Source: Streptomyces sp. NBC_01451 (lineage in GTDB: Bacteria > Actinomycetota > Actinomycetes > Streptomycetales > Streptomycetaceae). Taken from it: a stretch of DNA of 64,000 nt. Made by a program: the position numbers and the translations under genes. Every line of letters starts with the position of its first letter. The first letter of the stretch is position 1. The notes beneath the pieces are model-generated. The model had not been told where the DNA came from. It searched no databases and saw only the letters and a program-made list of their open reading frames with translations. Positions 34,231-42,682 of this stretch are shown here, one piece after another. The stretch covers positions 8,990,001-9,054,000 of the forward strand of contig NZ_CP109479.1 of assembly GCF_036227485.1 (NCBI RefSeq), in the 5' to 3' direction.

Positions 34231-35199
34231 TCAGGCGTACGAGCGCAGCCAGCCCACCTTCGTGGCCTCCTGGAACGGGCCGCCGCCCTCGTGGTCGTTG
34301 AAGTCGTAGACCTCGATCTTCTTGTCGTCGTTCGCCCAGGCGTTGAAGGCCGCGAAGACGGTCGACGGCGGGCAGGTCTGGTCCTCCAGGGCCGTCGAGA
34401 AGAGCGCAGGGGCCCGGCCGCGCGCTGCGAAGTGCACGCCGTCGAAGTAGGCGAGCGTGCTCAGCGCGTCCGCGGTGCGGCCCCGGTGGGTCTTGAGATA
34501 GCTGCCGATCTCGCGGTAGGGATGGCGGTCCGTGAGGGTCGCCGCGCGCGGGAAGTCGCACAGGAACGGCACGTCCGGGGCGATGGCGACCAGATCGGGC
34601 ACCAGCCCGCCGACCGCGAGCGTGATCCCGCCGCCCTGACTGGAGCCGAGGGCCACCGTGCGCGCCGGGTCGACCAGCGGATGCGAGCGGGCCGCCTCCA
34701 CCGCACGCACCGCGTCCGTGTACACCCGCCGGTAGTAGTAGTTCTCGGGGGCGTCGATGCCACGGGTCATGAATCCGGGGTACGAGGGCGCGTTGCCCAC
34801 CGGGTCGGCCGTACCGCCACCGCCGCCCCAGGCGCTGCCCTGGCCGCGCGTGTCCATGGCGAAGTGGGCGCGGCCGGTCGACGCCCACAACAGGTTCTCG
34901 TGCGGCAGACCGCGTCCGCCGCCGTACCCGATGAACTCCACGACCACCGGCAGCGGCTCCGAGGTCCCGGCGGGCAGTCGCAGCCAGCCCTTCACCGGGT
35001 GACCGCCGAATCCGGCGAACGTCACGTCGTACACCTCGACGGTGGTCAGCCCTGTCTCCACCGGCTCGAAACGGGCGTCCAGGTCGTGTTCCCGGGTCTC
35101 CTGGAGCGTCTTGGACCAGAAGGCGTCGAAGTCCTCGGGCTCGGCGGACTCGCTGCGGTACTCCTGGAGTTCGTCCAGGGGGAGGTCGAACTGGGCCAT
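34231..35199 (-). CDS. Acetyl-xylan esterase / cephalosporin-C deacetylase-like
   Basis: A 322-residue enzyme of carbohydrate esterase family 7. The N-terminus MAQFDLPLDELQEY matches the family. The nucleophile elbow is ALGSSQGGGITLAV near residue 190, the Asp is in LEDQTCPPSTVF, and the His is in DFNDHEGGGPF. RGQGSAW near 120 is the family's RGQ motif. These are cytoplasmic multimeric esterases that remove acetyl groups from xylo-oligosaccharides. A LacI-type operator palindrome 26 bases upstream supports sugar-controlled expression. Confidence 0.9.
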   Translation of the reverse strand: MAQFDLPLDELQEYRSESAEPEDFDAFWSKTLQETREHDLDARFEPVETGLTTVEVYDVTFAGFGGHPVKGWLRLPAGTSEPLPVVVEFIGYGGGRGLPHENLLWASTGRAHFAMDTRGQGSAWGGGGGTADPVGNAPSYPGFMTRGIDAPENYYYRRVYTDAVRAVEAARSHPLVDPARTVALGSSQGGGITLAVGGLVPDLVAIAPDVPFLCDFPRAATLTDRHPYREIGSYLKTHRGRTADALSTLAYFDGVHFAARGRAPALFSTALEDQTCPPSTVFAAFNAWANDDKKIEVYDFNDHEGGGPFQEATKVGWLRSYA

Positions 35200-35224
35200 G
35201 TCGGACCGCCTTTGTGGGGTAGTG

Positions 35225-35236
35225 GCAAGCGCTTGC
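35225..35236. promoter_or_regulatory. LacI-family operator-like palindrome
   Basis: GCAAGCGCTTGC is a perfect 12-bp palindrome with the central CG and AAGCGCTT core of LacI/GalR operators. It lies in the gap between the divergent esterase (start 35199) and deaminase (start 35323), nearer the esterase. Confidence 0.6.
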
Positions 35237-35322
35237 GGATGATCACACCGTACGTGGGAGGGTCGGCGACCCGCCAGGCCTCAAGCGCGGGCCCGGACCC
35301 GCACACCTTTACGATGACATCC

Positions 35323-36681
35323 ATGCCGACTGCTGTGGAACTGCTGGTCAGGGACGCCGAACTGCTCGTCGTGGACGGCGCGCGCGAGATTCCCGGCGGG
35401 TGGGTGGCCGTCGACGGCGGGCGCGTCACGGCCGTGGGCGCCGCCGGGACCGAGCCCGAGGCCGTGACGACCGTGTCGGCGGCCGGGCGGCTCGTCACCC
35501 CGGGTCTGGTCAACACGCACCACCACATCTACCAGAACCTCACGCGCTCCTACGCGCCCGCCGTCAACGGCACCCTCTTCGACTGGCTGACCACGCTCTA
35601 CCCGCTGTGGGCCGCGCTCGACGAGGAGGCGGCGTACGTGTCCGCCTACGTCGGCATGGCCGAACTGCTCATGGGCGGCTGCACCACCTCCTCCGACCAC
35701 CTGTACGTCCATCCGCGTCCCGGACTCGTCGACGCCGAGATCCGCGCCGCCCGCGACATCGGCTTCCGCTTCCACGCCACCCGCGGCTCCATGACCCGGT
35801 CCGTGGAGGACGGCGGCCTGCCGCCCCGGAGCGTCACACAGACCGAGGACGAGGTCCTCGCCGACAGCGAGCGGCTCATCAAGACCCACCACGACCCGGA
35901 ACCGGGCGCGCTGATCCGGGTCGCCCTCGCGCCCTGCTCGCCCTTCTCGGTGACCAGGGAACTGATGACGGCCACCGCCGAACTCGCCGAGCGGTACGAC
36001 GTACGCCTCCACACGCACCTCGCGGAGGACCACGACGAGGACACGTACTGCCTGGAGACCTACGGCTGCCGGCCCGTCGAGTACTTCGAGGAGGCCGGCT
36101 GGATGAGCGACCGCACCTGGGTCGCGCACTGCATCTATCCCAACGACGCGGAACTGCGCCGCCTCGCCGCCGCGGGCGTCGGCGTCGCGCACTGCCCCAG
36201 CTCCAACATGCTCATCGGCGGCGGTACCGCACGAGTGAAGGAGATGCGCGAACTGGGCCTGCCCGTCGGCATCGGCTGCGACGGCTCCGCCTCCACCGAC
36301 CACGCCTCGCTCTGGATGGAGACACGCGGCGCCCTGCTCCTCGGCCGCTACCGGGGCGGACCCGGCGCGATGACCGCGCGCGACGCCCTCGACATCGCCA
36401 CCCGGGGCTCGGCGCGCTGCCTGGGCCGTGCCGACGAGATCGGGCATCTGCGGCCCGGCGCCTGCGCCGACCTCGTCGTGTGGGACCTGCACGAGGTCGC
36501 GCTCGCCGGCGCGCTGAGCGACCCCGTCGAGGCGTGGCTGCGCTGCGGACCGGCCCGCGCGTGGACAACGGTCGTCGCCGGACGCGTCCTGGTAGACCGG
36601 GGCGAACCCGTCCTGCCGGGCCTCAGGGACGCGCTCACCGACCACCGCAGGATCGCCCGCCGGATGCAGGAGACGGTGTGA
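35323..36681 (+). CDS. Amidohydrolase, 8-oxoguanine deaminase-like
   Basis: 452 residues, amidohydrolase TIM barrel flanked by the urease-like beta-sandwich. The metal ligands are visible as GLVNTHHHIYQNLTRSYAP, LHTHLAEDHDED, WVAHCIYPND and GIGCDGSASTDHAS (Asp). The sequence fits the 8-oxoguanine / hydroxyatrazine deaminase group. Such enzymes deaminate oxidised guanine to urate or related heterocycles. The ATG at 35323 gives the usual start; an ATG 9 bases upstream is also possible. It diverges from the acetyl-xylan esterase. Confidence 0.85.
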   Translation: MPTAVELLVRDAELLVVDGAREIPGGWVAVDGGRVTAVGAAGTEPEAVTTVSAAGRLVTPGLVNTHHHIYQNLTRSYAPAVNGTLFDWLTTLYPLWAALDEEAAYVSAYVGMAELLMGGCTTSSDHLYVHPRPGLVDAEIRAARDIGFRFHATRGSMTRSVEDGGLPPRSVTQTEDEVLADSERLIKTHHDPEPGALIRVALAPCSPFSVTRELMTATAELAERYDVRLHTHLAEDHDEDTYCLETYGCRPVEYFEEAGWMSDRTWVAHCIYPNDAELRRLAAAGVGVAHCPSSNMLIGGGTARVKEMRELGLPVGIGCDGSASTDHASLWMETRGALLLGRYRGGPGAMTARDALDIATRGSARCLGRADEIGHLRPGACADLVVWDLHEVALAGALSDPVEAWLRCGPARAWTTVVAGRVLVDRGEPVLPGLRDALTDHRRIARRMQETV

Positions 36682-36697
36682 CGACCGGTCCCGCCCA

Positions 36698-37294
36698 TCA
36701 CGCCCGGCGGCCCGTCCACTCCGGCTCCGTGAGCGCCCACGCCCGTTCCCACTCCACGAGCCGGCGCTGAACGAGCGTACGGCGCAGTGCGGTTCCGGCG
36801 AGAAGGGCGGCACCGGCGGCCAGCCCCGCGGCACAGACGCCCACCGCCGCCGTGTGCAGGCGGACCGAGAGGGCGCCGGGCGGCGGGGTGACGGGCCGTC
36901 CGCTCGCGTCGAGCCACAGGTCGACGGTGTCACCGCGCCGTGTGCCGGGCGGCACGTACGCCGTCACCGTGCGCGTCCCGGAACCGGGCTCCGTCCACAG
37001 CACCCGCACCCGGTACAGGTGCTGTCTGCCGGACACTGCCGAGGGAGCCCCCGCCCCGGCTCTGCCGACGGCCACCGCATGGACACGATGACGCTCGGCA
37101 CGCTGAACGGCGGCCGTCGCCATCGCCCCGTCGTACGCCCACCGGGCCGTGACCACACCGGCCAGGGGCGCGCCGACGCACACCACCACGGCGACGACGA
37201 GGACCGCCCACGCCTCCACCACGTCCGAGCGGCGGCACAGCGGATTGCGTCGCCGGCGCCGGCCGTACACCCGCGTTCCGCCGAAGACCCCCAC
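36698..37294 (-). CDS. Membrane protein of the Rv1733c-like family
   Basis: About 198 residues. RRRRNPLCRRSDVVEAWAVLVVAVVVCVGAPLAG near the N-terminus is the Arg-rich stretch plus first helix typical of actinobacterial Rv1733c-like proteins. A soluble domain follows (YRVRVLWTEPGSGTRTVTAYVPPGTRRGDTVDLWLD), then a second helix near 160-180. The function is unknown. The GTG at 37294 is chosen because earlier in-frame sequence is Arg/Gly-rich shadow coding. It converges on the deaminase with a 16-base gap. Confidence 0.7.
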   Translation of the reverse strand: MGVFGGTRVYGRRRRRNPLCRRSDVVEAWAVLVVAVVVCVGAPLAGVVTARWAYDGAMATAAVQRAERHRVHAVAVGRAGAGAPSAVSGRQHLYRVRVLWTEPGSGTRTVTAYVPPGTRRGDTVDLWLDASGRPVTPPPGALSVRLHTAAVGVCAAGLAAGAALLAGTALRRTLVQRRLVEWERAWALTEPEWTGRRA

Positions 37295-37428
37295 CCGCCC
37301 ATCGTCGCGCGCGACACCGGCCGAAGGGGAGCCGCGCGCGAAGGTCGGCGTGGACGACCCGCCCGCGCCCCCATGGGCCCGGCGCACCACCGCGGACCCA
37401 GTTCTCGGCGCCCCTGTTCCGAGCGCCC

Positions 37429-38206
37429 TCAGCCGAAGCGTTCGATCCGGATCCGGTCCACGGGCTGACCCGCCGACACCAGCAGCCGCGAGGCGTGCTC
37501 GGCGAAGGCGTTCGAGCCGCACACGTACGCCTCCCACCCGCCCGGCGGCCGCTCGTCGGCCAGCAGCGGAGCCACCTGCGAGGCCGTCAGCCGACCGACC
37601 GGCATGCCCTCGGGCGCCCGGCGGGTGAAGACGGGCGTGGTCTCGGCCCCGTACTCCCGCGCGTAGATCAGCTCCTCCGGGCCGCGCGCCGACACCAGCA
37701 GCCGCAGCGGCACGGTCAGGCCGCGCGCGCGGTGGTGCCGGATCATCGACATCAGCGGTACGACCCCGGAACCGGCGCCGATCAGCAGCGCGGGCCGGTC
37801 GCCCGGCCAGGCGAAGAAACCGCTGAGCGGACCGCGCACCTCCACCTCGTCGCCCGGTTCGGCCAGTGTGTGGAACCAGCCGGAGACCTCGCCGCCCTCG
37901 ACGTGGTCCAGGGTCAGTTCGATGTGCCCGGCGTCGTCCGGGGCCGAGGCGATCGAGTAGTGGCGCTGGGCCGTGTAACCGTCTTCGGCCCGCAGCCGCA
38001 GCATCAGGTGCTGGCCGGGCAGATGACCCGCCCAGCCGGGCACCGCGAACCGGAAGGTGGACGCGTGGGGTGTCTCCCGTCGCACCTCGGTGAGCGTGGC
38101 CGTCTGCCAGAGGGCCGCCTCGCGGTTGCTGACGGCGATGCGGCCGGGCACGGCGAACCGGGTCGGGGGCACGAAGAGGCCGGGCGCCGTGGTGTCGGAG
38201 GTGGTC

Positions 38207-38214
<8 letters not shown>
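37429..38214 (-). CDS. Ferredoxin-reductase-type flavin oxidoreductase
   Basis: A 261-residue FAD/NAD(P)H reductase. The FAD-binding motif RHYSIASAPDD is near residue 82, and the pyridine-nucleotide motif LLIGAGSGVVPLMSMIRHH near 140. A C-terminal CGSNAFAEHASRLL replaces the classic CGP..M. There is no 2Fe-2S domain. The GTG start overlaps the stop of the sulfite-oxidase-like gene by 8 bases. The pair probably forms an electron-transfer couple, the reductase feeding or draining the molybdenum cofactor protein. Confidence 0.87.
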
Positions 38215-38845
<631 letters not shown>

Positions 38846-39077
38846 AGGGTGGGCGCCTCACGGTCAGGCCTGGTCAGTGGGTACGCGTACCACCGTACGG
38901 GGTCGCCGGACATGCCCCGGACCGCGGGCCCGCGGTGATCATTGCGCGCGTATGAACTCTCCCCAGGTCTTCCCGACCCCGGGAATAGCACCCCCGCGAT
39001 CGGCCTTGCCGTTGAGTGCGGGTTGTGGTGATCGGCGTTTCGGCCGGTCCGGCGCGAGCGAGGGAGAGTGGGAGCAG

Positions 39078-40001
39078 ATGCCCAAGGCGTACGTCTTCAC
39101 ACGGTTCGGCGGTCCGGAGACCGAGGCGTTCGTCGACGTGGACCGGCCGCGCCCCGGTCCCGGACAGCTGCTCGTGGCGGTCCGTGCGGCCGGTGTGAAC
39201 CCCGTCGACTGGAAGCAGCGCACCGGGTACGCCCGTGCGGGCGGCGCGGCGCGCGAGCTGCCCGCCGTCTTCGGCAACGAGGTCGCCGGGGTGGTCGCTG
39301 AGGTCGGCGCGGACGTCACCGGTTTCCAGGCCGGGGACGCTGTCTTCGGCAACCCGGTCGCGGGCGGCTACGCCGAGTACGCCCTGCTGCCCGTCACGGT
39401 GACCGCGCCCAAGCCCGCCGGGCTGTCCTTCACGGACGCGGCTGCCCTGCCCGTCGCGGCGGCCACCGCGTACGACGGCGTCGAGCAGCTCGCCCTGCCG
39501 GAGGGCGCGACCCTGCTGGTCACCGGCGCGGGCGGCGGGGTCGGCGCCGCGATCCTCCAGATCGCCCGCACCCGGGGGCTGCGGGTCGTGGGGGTCGCGA
39601 GCGACGGCAAGAAGGACTTCGTCGAGTCGCTGGGCGCGGTGCACGTCCCGTCCGGCCCCGGCCTGGCCGCACGGGTGCGGGCGGCTGCCCCCGAAGGCGT
39701 CGACGGTGTCTACGACCTGGTCGGCGGCGAGGTGCTCGCCGAGACCGCGACCCTGCTGACCGACCGCACGAAGCTGATCACGGCGGGTGCGCCCGCCGAC
39801 GTCGCGGAGGGACTGGGCGGCGCCCGGGTCGCGCGCGCCCGCAACGCCGCCGTCCTCGAAGCGGTCGCGGACCTCGTCGTACGCGGCGACCTGGACCCGC
39901 AGGTGACCCGCACCTTCCCGCTCGACCGGGCGGGCGAGGCCCTGCGCACGGTCGAGGAAGGTCACGCACGCGGCAAGATCGTGATCGAGGTCGCCCGATG
40001 A
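39078..40001 (+). CDS. Quinone oxidoreductase-like NADPH-dependent MDR enzyme
   Basis: 307 residues, medium-chain dehydrogenase/reductase fold without zinc ligands. GNEVAGVVAEVGADVTGFQAGDAVFG is near residue 65, and the nucleotide motif LLVTGAGGGVGAAILQIAR near 150. The C-terminus KIVIEVA is typical of quinone reductases (QOR/zeta-crystallin-like). GGAG lies 4 bases before the ATG. It overlaps the acetyltransferase gene by ATGA. Probable role in reduction of quinones or activated alkenes. Confidence 0.88.
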   Translation: MPKAYVFTRFGGPETEAFVDVDRPRPGPGQLLVAVRAAGVNPVDWKQRTGYARAGGAARELPAVFGNEVAGVVAEVGADVTGFQAGDAVFGNPVAGGYAEYALLPVTVTAPKPAGLSFTDAAALPVAAATAYDGVEQLALPEGATLLVTGAGGGVGAAILQIARTRGLRVVGVASDGKKDFVESLGAVHVPSGPGLAARVRAAAPEGVDGVYDLVGGEVLAETATLLTDRTKLITAGAPADVAEGLGGARVARARNAAVLEAVADLVVRGDLDPQVTRTFPLDRAGEALRTVEEGHARGKIVIEVAR

Positions 40002-40720
40002 GCGACGGCACGCCGCACGTCCTCGACAACCCCGCCCTGGCCGCGCTGACCGGCCCGCACGCCCACTTCGCCGAGCGGCGCGGCCGGGTGCTGCGCTATC
40101 CCGTCGACGTGTCGCCGTGGCTGGCGCTGCCCGACGAGCCCGACGCCGACGACTGGGCCGACGTCGCCGTGCTCGCGGGCCCCGGCGCCGAAGTGCCGCT
40201 GGCGGGCTTCGCCGGACAGGTCCCGGCGGGCTGGGAGATCACGTTCGAGATCGATGGCGTGCAGTTCGTGGACGACGGCCTCGCCGCCGCGCCGGACCCG
40301 GAAGCGGTCCGCCTCGGCCCCGCGGACGTGCCCGAGATGCTCGACCTCGTCGAACGGACCCAGCCCGGCCCCTTCCTGCCCCGCACGGTCGAGCTGGGCA
40401 CCTACCTGGGCATCCGCCGGGACGGCGCCCTCGTCGCCATGGCGGGAGAGCGGCTGCACCCGCCCGGCTGGACCGAGATCAGCGCGGTCTGCACCGACCC
40501 CGCGGTACGCGGCCAGGGCCTGGCGACCCGGCTGATCCTCGCCGTCGCCCACGGCATCCGGGAACGCGGCGAGACGCCCTTCCTGCACACCGCCGCCCGG
40601 AACACCCACGCCATCCGGCTCTATGAGTCCCTTGGCTTCCGGCTGCGCCGCAGAACCGCGTTCCTGGCCGCCCGGGTGCCCGAACACCTGGGCGACGAGC
40701 GGGAGTTGGCGGTGCCGTAG
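39998..40720 (+). CDS. GNAT-family N-acetyltransferase
   Basis: 240 residues. The C-terminal GNAT domain (about 110-225) shows the acetyl-CoA-binding motif A, AVCTDPAVRGQGLATRLILAVAHGI, and motif B, FLHTAARNTHAIRLYESLGFRLRRR. The N-terminal 100 residues form a FR47/GNAT-like extension. The substrate is unknown; coupling with the oxidoreductase upstream suggests a shared detoxification role, which is inference only. Confidence 0.87.
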   Translation: MSDGTPHVLDNPALAALTGPHAHFAERRGRVLRYPVDVSPWLALPDEPDADDWADVAVLAGPGAEVPLAGFAGQVPAGWEITFEIDGVQFVDDGLAAAPDPEAVRLGPADVPEMLDLVERTQPGPFLPRTVELGTYLGIRRDGALVAMAGERLHPPGWTEISAVCTDPAVRGQGLATRLILAVAHGIRERGETPFLHTAARNTHAIRLYESLGFRLRRRTAFLAARVPEHLGDERELAVP

Positions 40721-40810
40721 CGGGAACAACCGGAGTCGGGGCGCCCGGGCCGAACTGTTCGGGTACTGTTGCCGTCCGGCTGTGGAACGCCCCGGCCGGA
40801 CATCACCTGG

Positions 40811-40856
40811 GAGGTGAGACCCATTACCGCTGTGTCAGCTCGGGTGCTCTCACCTC
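40811..40856 (+). promoter_or_regulatory. Possible structured leader: 9-bp inverted repeat
   Basis: GAGGTGAGA at 40811-40819 pairs perfectly with TCTCACCTC at 40848-40856 around a 28-base loop. Pairing would hide a ribosome-binding-like GGGAGGTGAG, followed by ATT that could in principle be an alternative start. The function is unknown. Confidence 0.3.
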
Positions 40857-40918
40857 AAGGCAGCACGGACCGCCTCCGCTGGAAGTGCAGCGAGGGGCTG
40901 TCGGTCCGCTGCGGCGCC

Positions 40919-40960
40919 GTCGCGGCTGGTCGCGCGGTTCCCCGCGCCCCTCTGGGGCGC
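40919..40960. repeat. Dispersed Streptomyces repeat with terminator-like hairpin
   Basis: GTCGCGCGGTTCCCCGCGCC leads into the perfect 7-bp hairpin GCGCCCC-TCT-GGGGCGC (40944-40960). It is the inverse counterpart of the element at 7253. Confidence 0.65.
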
Positions 40961-41042
40961 TGCGGAACCGCATCCGACCTCGCCGGGTCCGCTTAGCCGA
41001 CTGCGAGAGCGCCCTTCGGCTCCCGAAAGGCTCTCGGCTCCC

Positions 41043-41837
41043 ATGCCCTCCAGTTCTCATTCGCTCAACTCCTCCTCGGCCTCCGTTGTCGCCGCCCTGC
41101 GCGCGGCCGGCTGTGTCTTCGCCGAGGACGAGGCACGACTGATACTCACCGCCGCCCGCGATCCGGAGGAGCTGGCCGCCATGGTCGCCCGCCGCGCCTC
41201 GGGCCTGCCGCTCGAACACGTCCTCGGCTGGGCCGAGTTCAGCGGCCTGCGCATCGCGGTCGAGGCCGGTGTCTTCGTGCCGCGCCGACGCACCGAGTTC
41301 CTCGTCGCCGAGGCTCTCGCCCAGGCCCCGGACGCGTCCGTCGTCGTGGACCTGTGCTGCGGCTCGGGCGCGGTCGGCGCCGCGCTGGCCGCCGAACTCA
41401 CCGGAGTCGAACTGCACGCCGCCGACATCGACCCGGTGGCCGTGCGCTGCGCCCACCGCAATGTCGCCGCGTACGCCGGACACGCCCACGAGGGCGACCT
41501 GTTCGACGCCCTGCCCGCCGGCCTGCGCGGCCGGGTCGGCATCCTCGCCGCCAACGTGCCCTACGTACCCACCGAGGAGGTCGGTCTGCTGCCCCCGGAA
41601 GCGCGCGACCACGAACCACTGGTCGCCCTGGACGGCGGCGGTGACGGCCTCGACGTGCTGCGCCGGGTCGCAGCCGGAGCACCGGAGTGGCTGGCCCCCG
41701 GCGGCTGCCTCCTGGTCGAGACGAGTGAACGACAGGCGCCGACCGCGGTCGAGGCCTTCGAGGCCGTCGGCCTGGTCACACGGCTCGCGGTGTCCGAGGA
41801 GCTGTACGCGCACGTGGTGATCGGAGTCGGGGCCTAG
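41043..41837 (+). CDS. PrmC/HemK-like protein N5-glutamine methyltransferase
   Basis: 264 residues. Motif I is VVDLCCGSGAVGAALAAEL near residue 100, and motif II is LHAADIDPVAVRCAHRN. The catalytic motif reads ANVPYVPTEE near 178, where canonical PrmC has NPPY, so the first proline is valine. That NVPY form marks an actinobacterial PrmC-like subgroup (putative protein-glutamine methyltransferase) distinct from the true release-factor methyltransferase, which should be encoded elsewhere near prfA. The N-terminal helical substrate domain is shortened. Monocistronic; ends before a strong hairpin. Confidence 0.87.
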   Translation: MPSSSHSLNSSSASVVAALRAAGCVFAEDEARLILTAARDPEELAAMVARRASGLPLEHVLGWAEFSGLRIAVEAGVFVPRRRTEFLVAEALAQAPDASVVVDLCCGSGAVGAALAAELTGVELHAADIDPVAVRCAHRNVAAYAGHAHEGDLFDALPAGLRGRVGILAANVPYVPTEEVGLLPPEARDHEPLVALDGGGDGLDVLRRVAAGAPEWLAPGGCLLVETSERQAPTAVEAFEAVGLVTRLAVSEELYAHVVIGVGA

Positions 41838-41861
41838 GCGCGGCCCGGGCGCGCGCAACGA

Positions 41862-41905
41862 CCGGTGGCCGTCCGTGCGAGGGTGCTCGCGCGGACGGCC
41901 ACCGG
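41862..41905. terminator. Bidirectional terminator, 20-bp stem
   Basis: Left arm 41862-41881 pairs with 41886-41905 around a GGTG loop, with a single T-G wobble. It separates the convergent PrmC-like gene (stop 41837) and secreted-protein gene (stop 41923). Confidence 0.85.
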
Positions 41906-41922
41906 CCGTGTGCGGTCCCGGC

Positions 41923-42456
41923 TCAGAGTCGGTAGGGCTTGGCCCGCCTGCGCAGTACCCAGGCCGTCGCCACGAGCCCGCACGCGACCAGAGCGCCGCC
42001 CGCCGCGAAGGTGAGGGTGCCGTAGTCCTTGGCGGCGCCCCCGAGTCCGCCCATGACACCCCGGGTGGGGGAGGCCGTCGCGGAGATGGTGGGTGTCGAG
42101 GCGGTGCTGACGATGACGGCCTGGGAACCGGCGGTGTCGCCGTTCGCGCACCGCACGGTGACGGTGTGGGTGCCGGTGCCGACGTTGGACCAGACGGCGG
42201 ACTGGCTGGTGCTCGTCCCCGACAGCGTGACCACACGCCCTTCGGTGAAGGACCGCTGGCTGCTGTTGAGGAGCGAGGCGCTGCCGTAGCCGCTGCCGCT
42301 GCTGGTGGGGCACGCACTGGTGGTCACCGAGACCGTGGATCCGCTGGTGCTCACGGAGATCCCGGCCGCCGAAGCCGTCTGGGCGGTCAGGGCCAGGGTG
42401 AGAACGGCGGCTGCCACGGTCGGGCCGGATCGGAGGAGGAGGGGAACGGTTCGCAT
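41923..42456 (-). CDS. Small secreted, membrane-anchored Ser/Thr-rich protein
   Basis: 177 residues. A signal peptide ends near TASAAG, about residue 30. The mature domain of about 90 residues is rich in Ser, Thr, Val and Gly with two Cys (TTSACPTS, TVRCANGD) that could form a disulfide; TVTVRCANGDTAGS resembles an Ig-like strand. A flexible Thr/Ser linker and a C-terminal helix followed by RRRAKPYRL give a type I membrane anchor. There is no LPxTG sortase motif. No family recognised; function unknown. Confidence 0.75.
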   Translation of the reverse strand: MRTVPLLLRSGPTVAAAVLTLALTAQTASAAGISVSTSGSTVSVTTSACPTSSGSGYGSASLLNSSQRSFTEGRVVTLSGTSTSQSAVWSNVGTGTHTVTVRCANGDTAGSQAVIVSTASTPTISATASPTRGVMGGLGGAAKDYGTLTFAAGGALVACGLVATAWVLRRRAKPYRL

Positions 42457-42682
42457 GTGGACTGCCCTTCGGCGGCACGGTTGGCGGTACGTCCCATGCG
42501 CCGCCGAGGGTCGGGGATCGCCCGTGCTGCCTCGGGGTCAGCCAAAGCGCTTCCGTCCCGGCCCGCATCCGGACGGCCACCGGGCAGGTGACGGATTCCT
42601 TCGTACGGCGGACCGCTGATGGCCTGTCAAGGCGATCCCGGCCCCGGCCCGACGGTGTCTCCCTCTGTCGTCTCCCCGCGTC

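Larger units (their letters stand above)
40721..41042. other. Intergenic region with inverted repeat and dispersed element
   Basis: 322 bases between the GNAT gene and the PrmC-like gene. It holds a 9-bp perfect inverted repeat (40811-40819 with 40848-40856), an AGGTGAG ribosome-binding-like box, and a dispersed repeat with a terminator-like hairpin (40919-40960). No reliable gene is seen, though one frame is open across it. Confidence 0.5.

Noticed and set aside
33784..35322. Forward frame extending the deaminase upstream by 500 codons
   Set aside because: It lies antisense to the serine hydrolase and CE7 esterase, and has no recognisable sequence before MPTAVELLV.
37295..37537. Extended N-terminus of the Rv1733c-like protein
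   Set aside because: Low-complexity Arg/Gly-rich sequence overlapping the 3' end of the flavin reductase gene; family members start near the RRRRNPL block.
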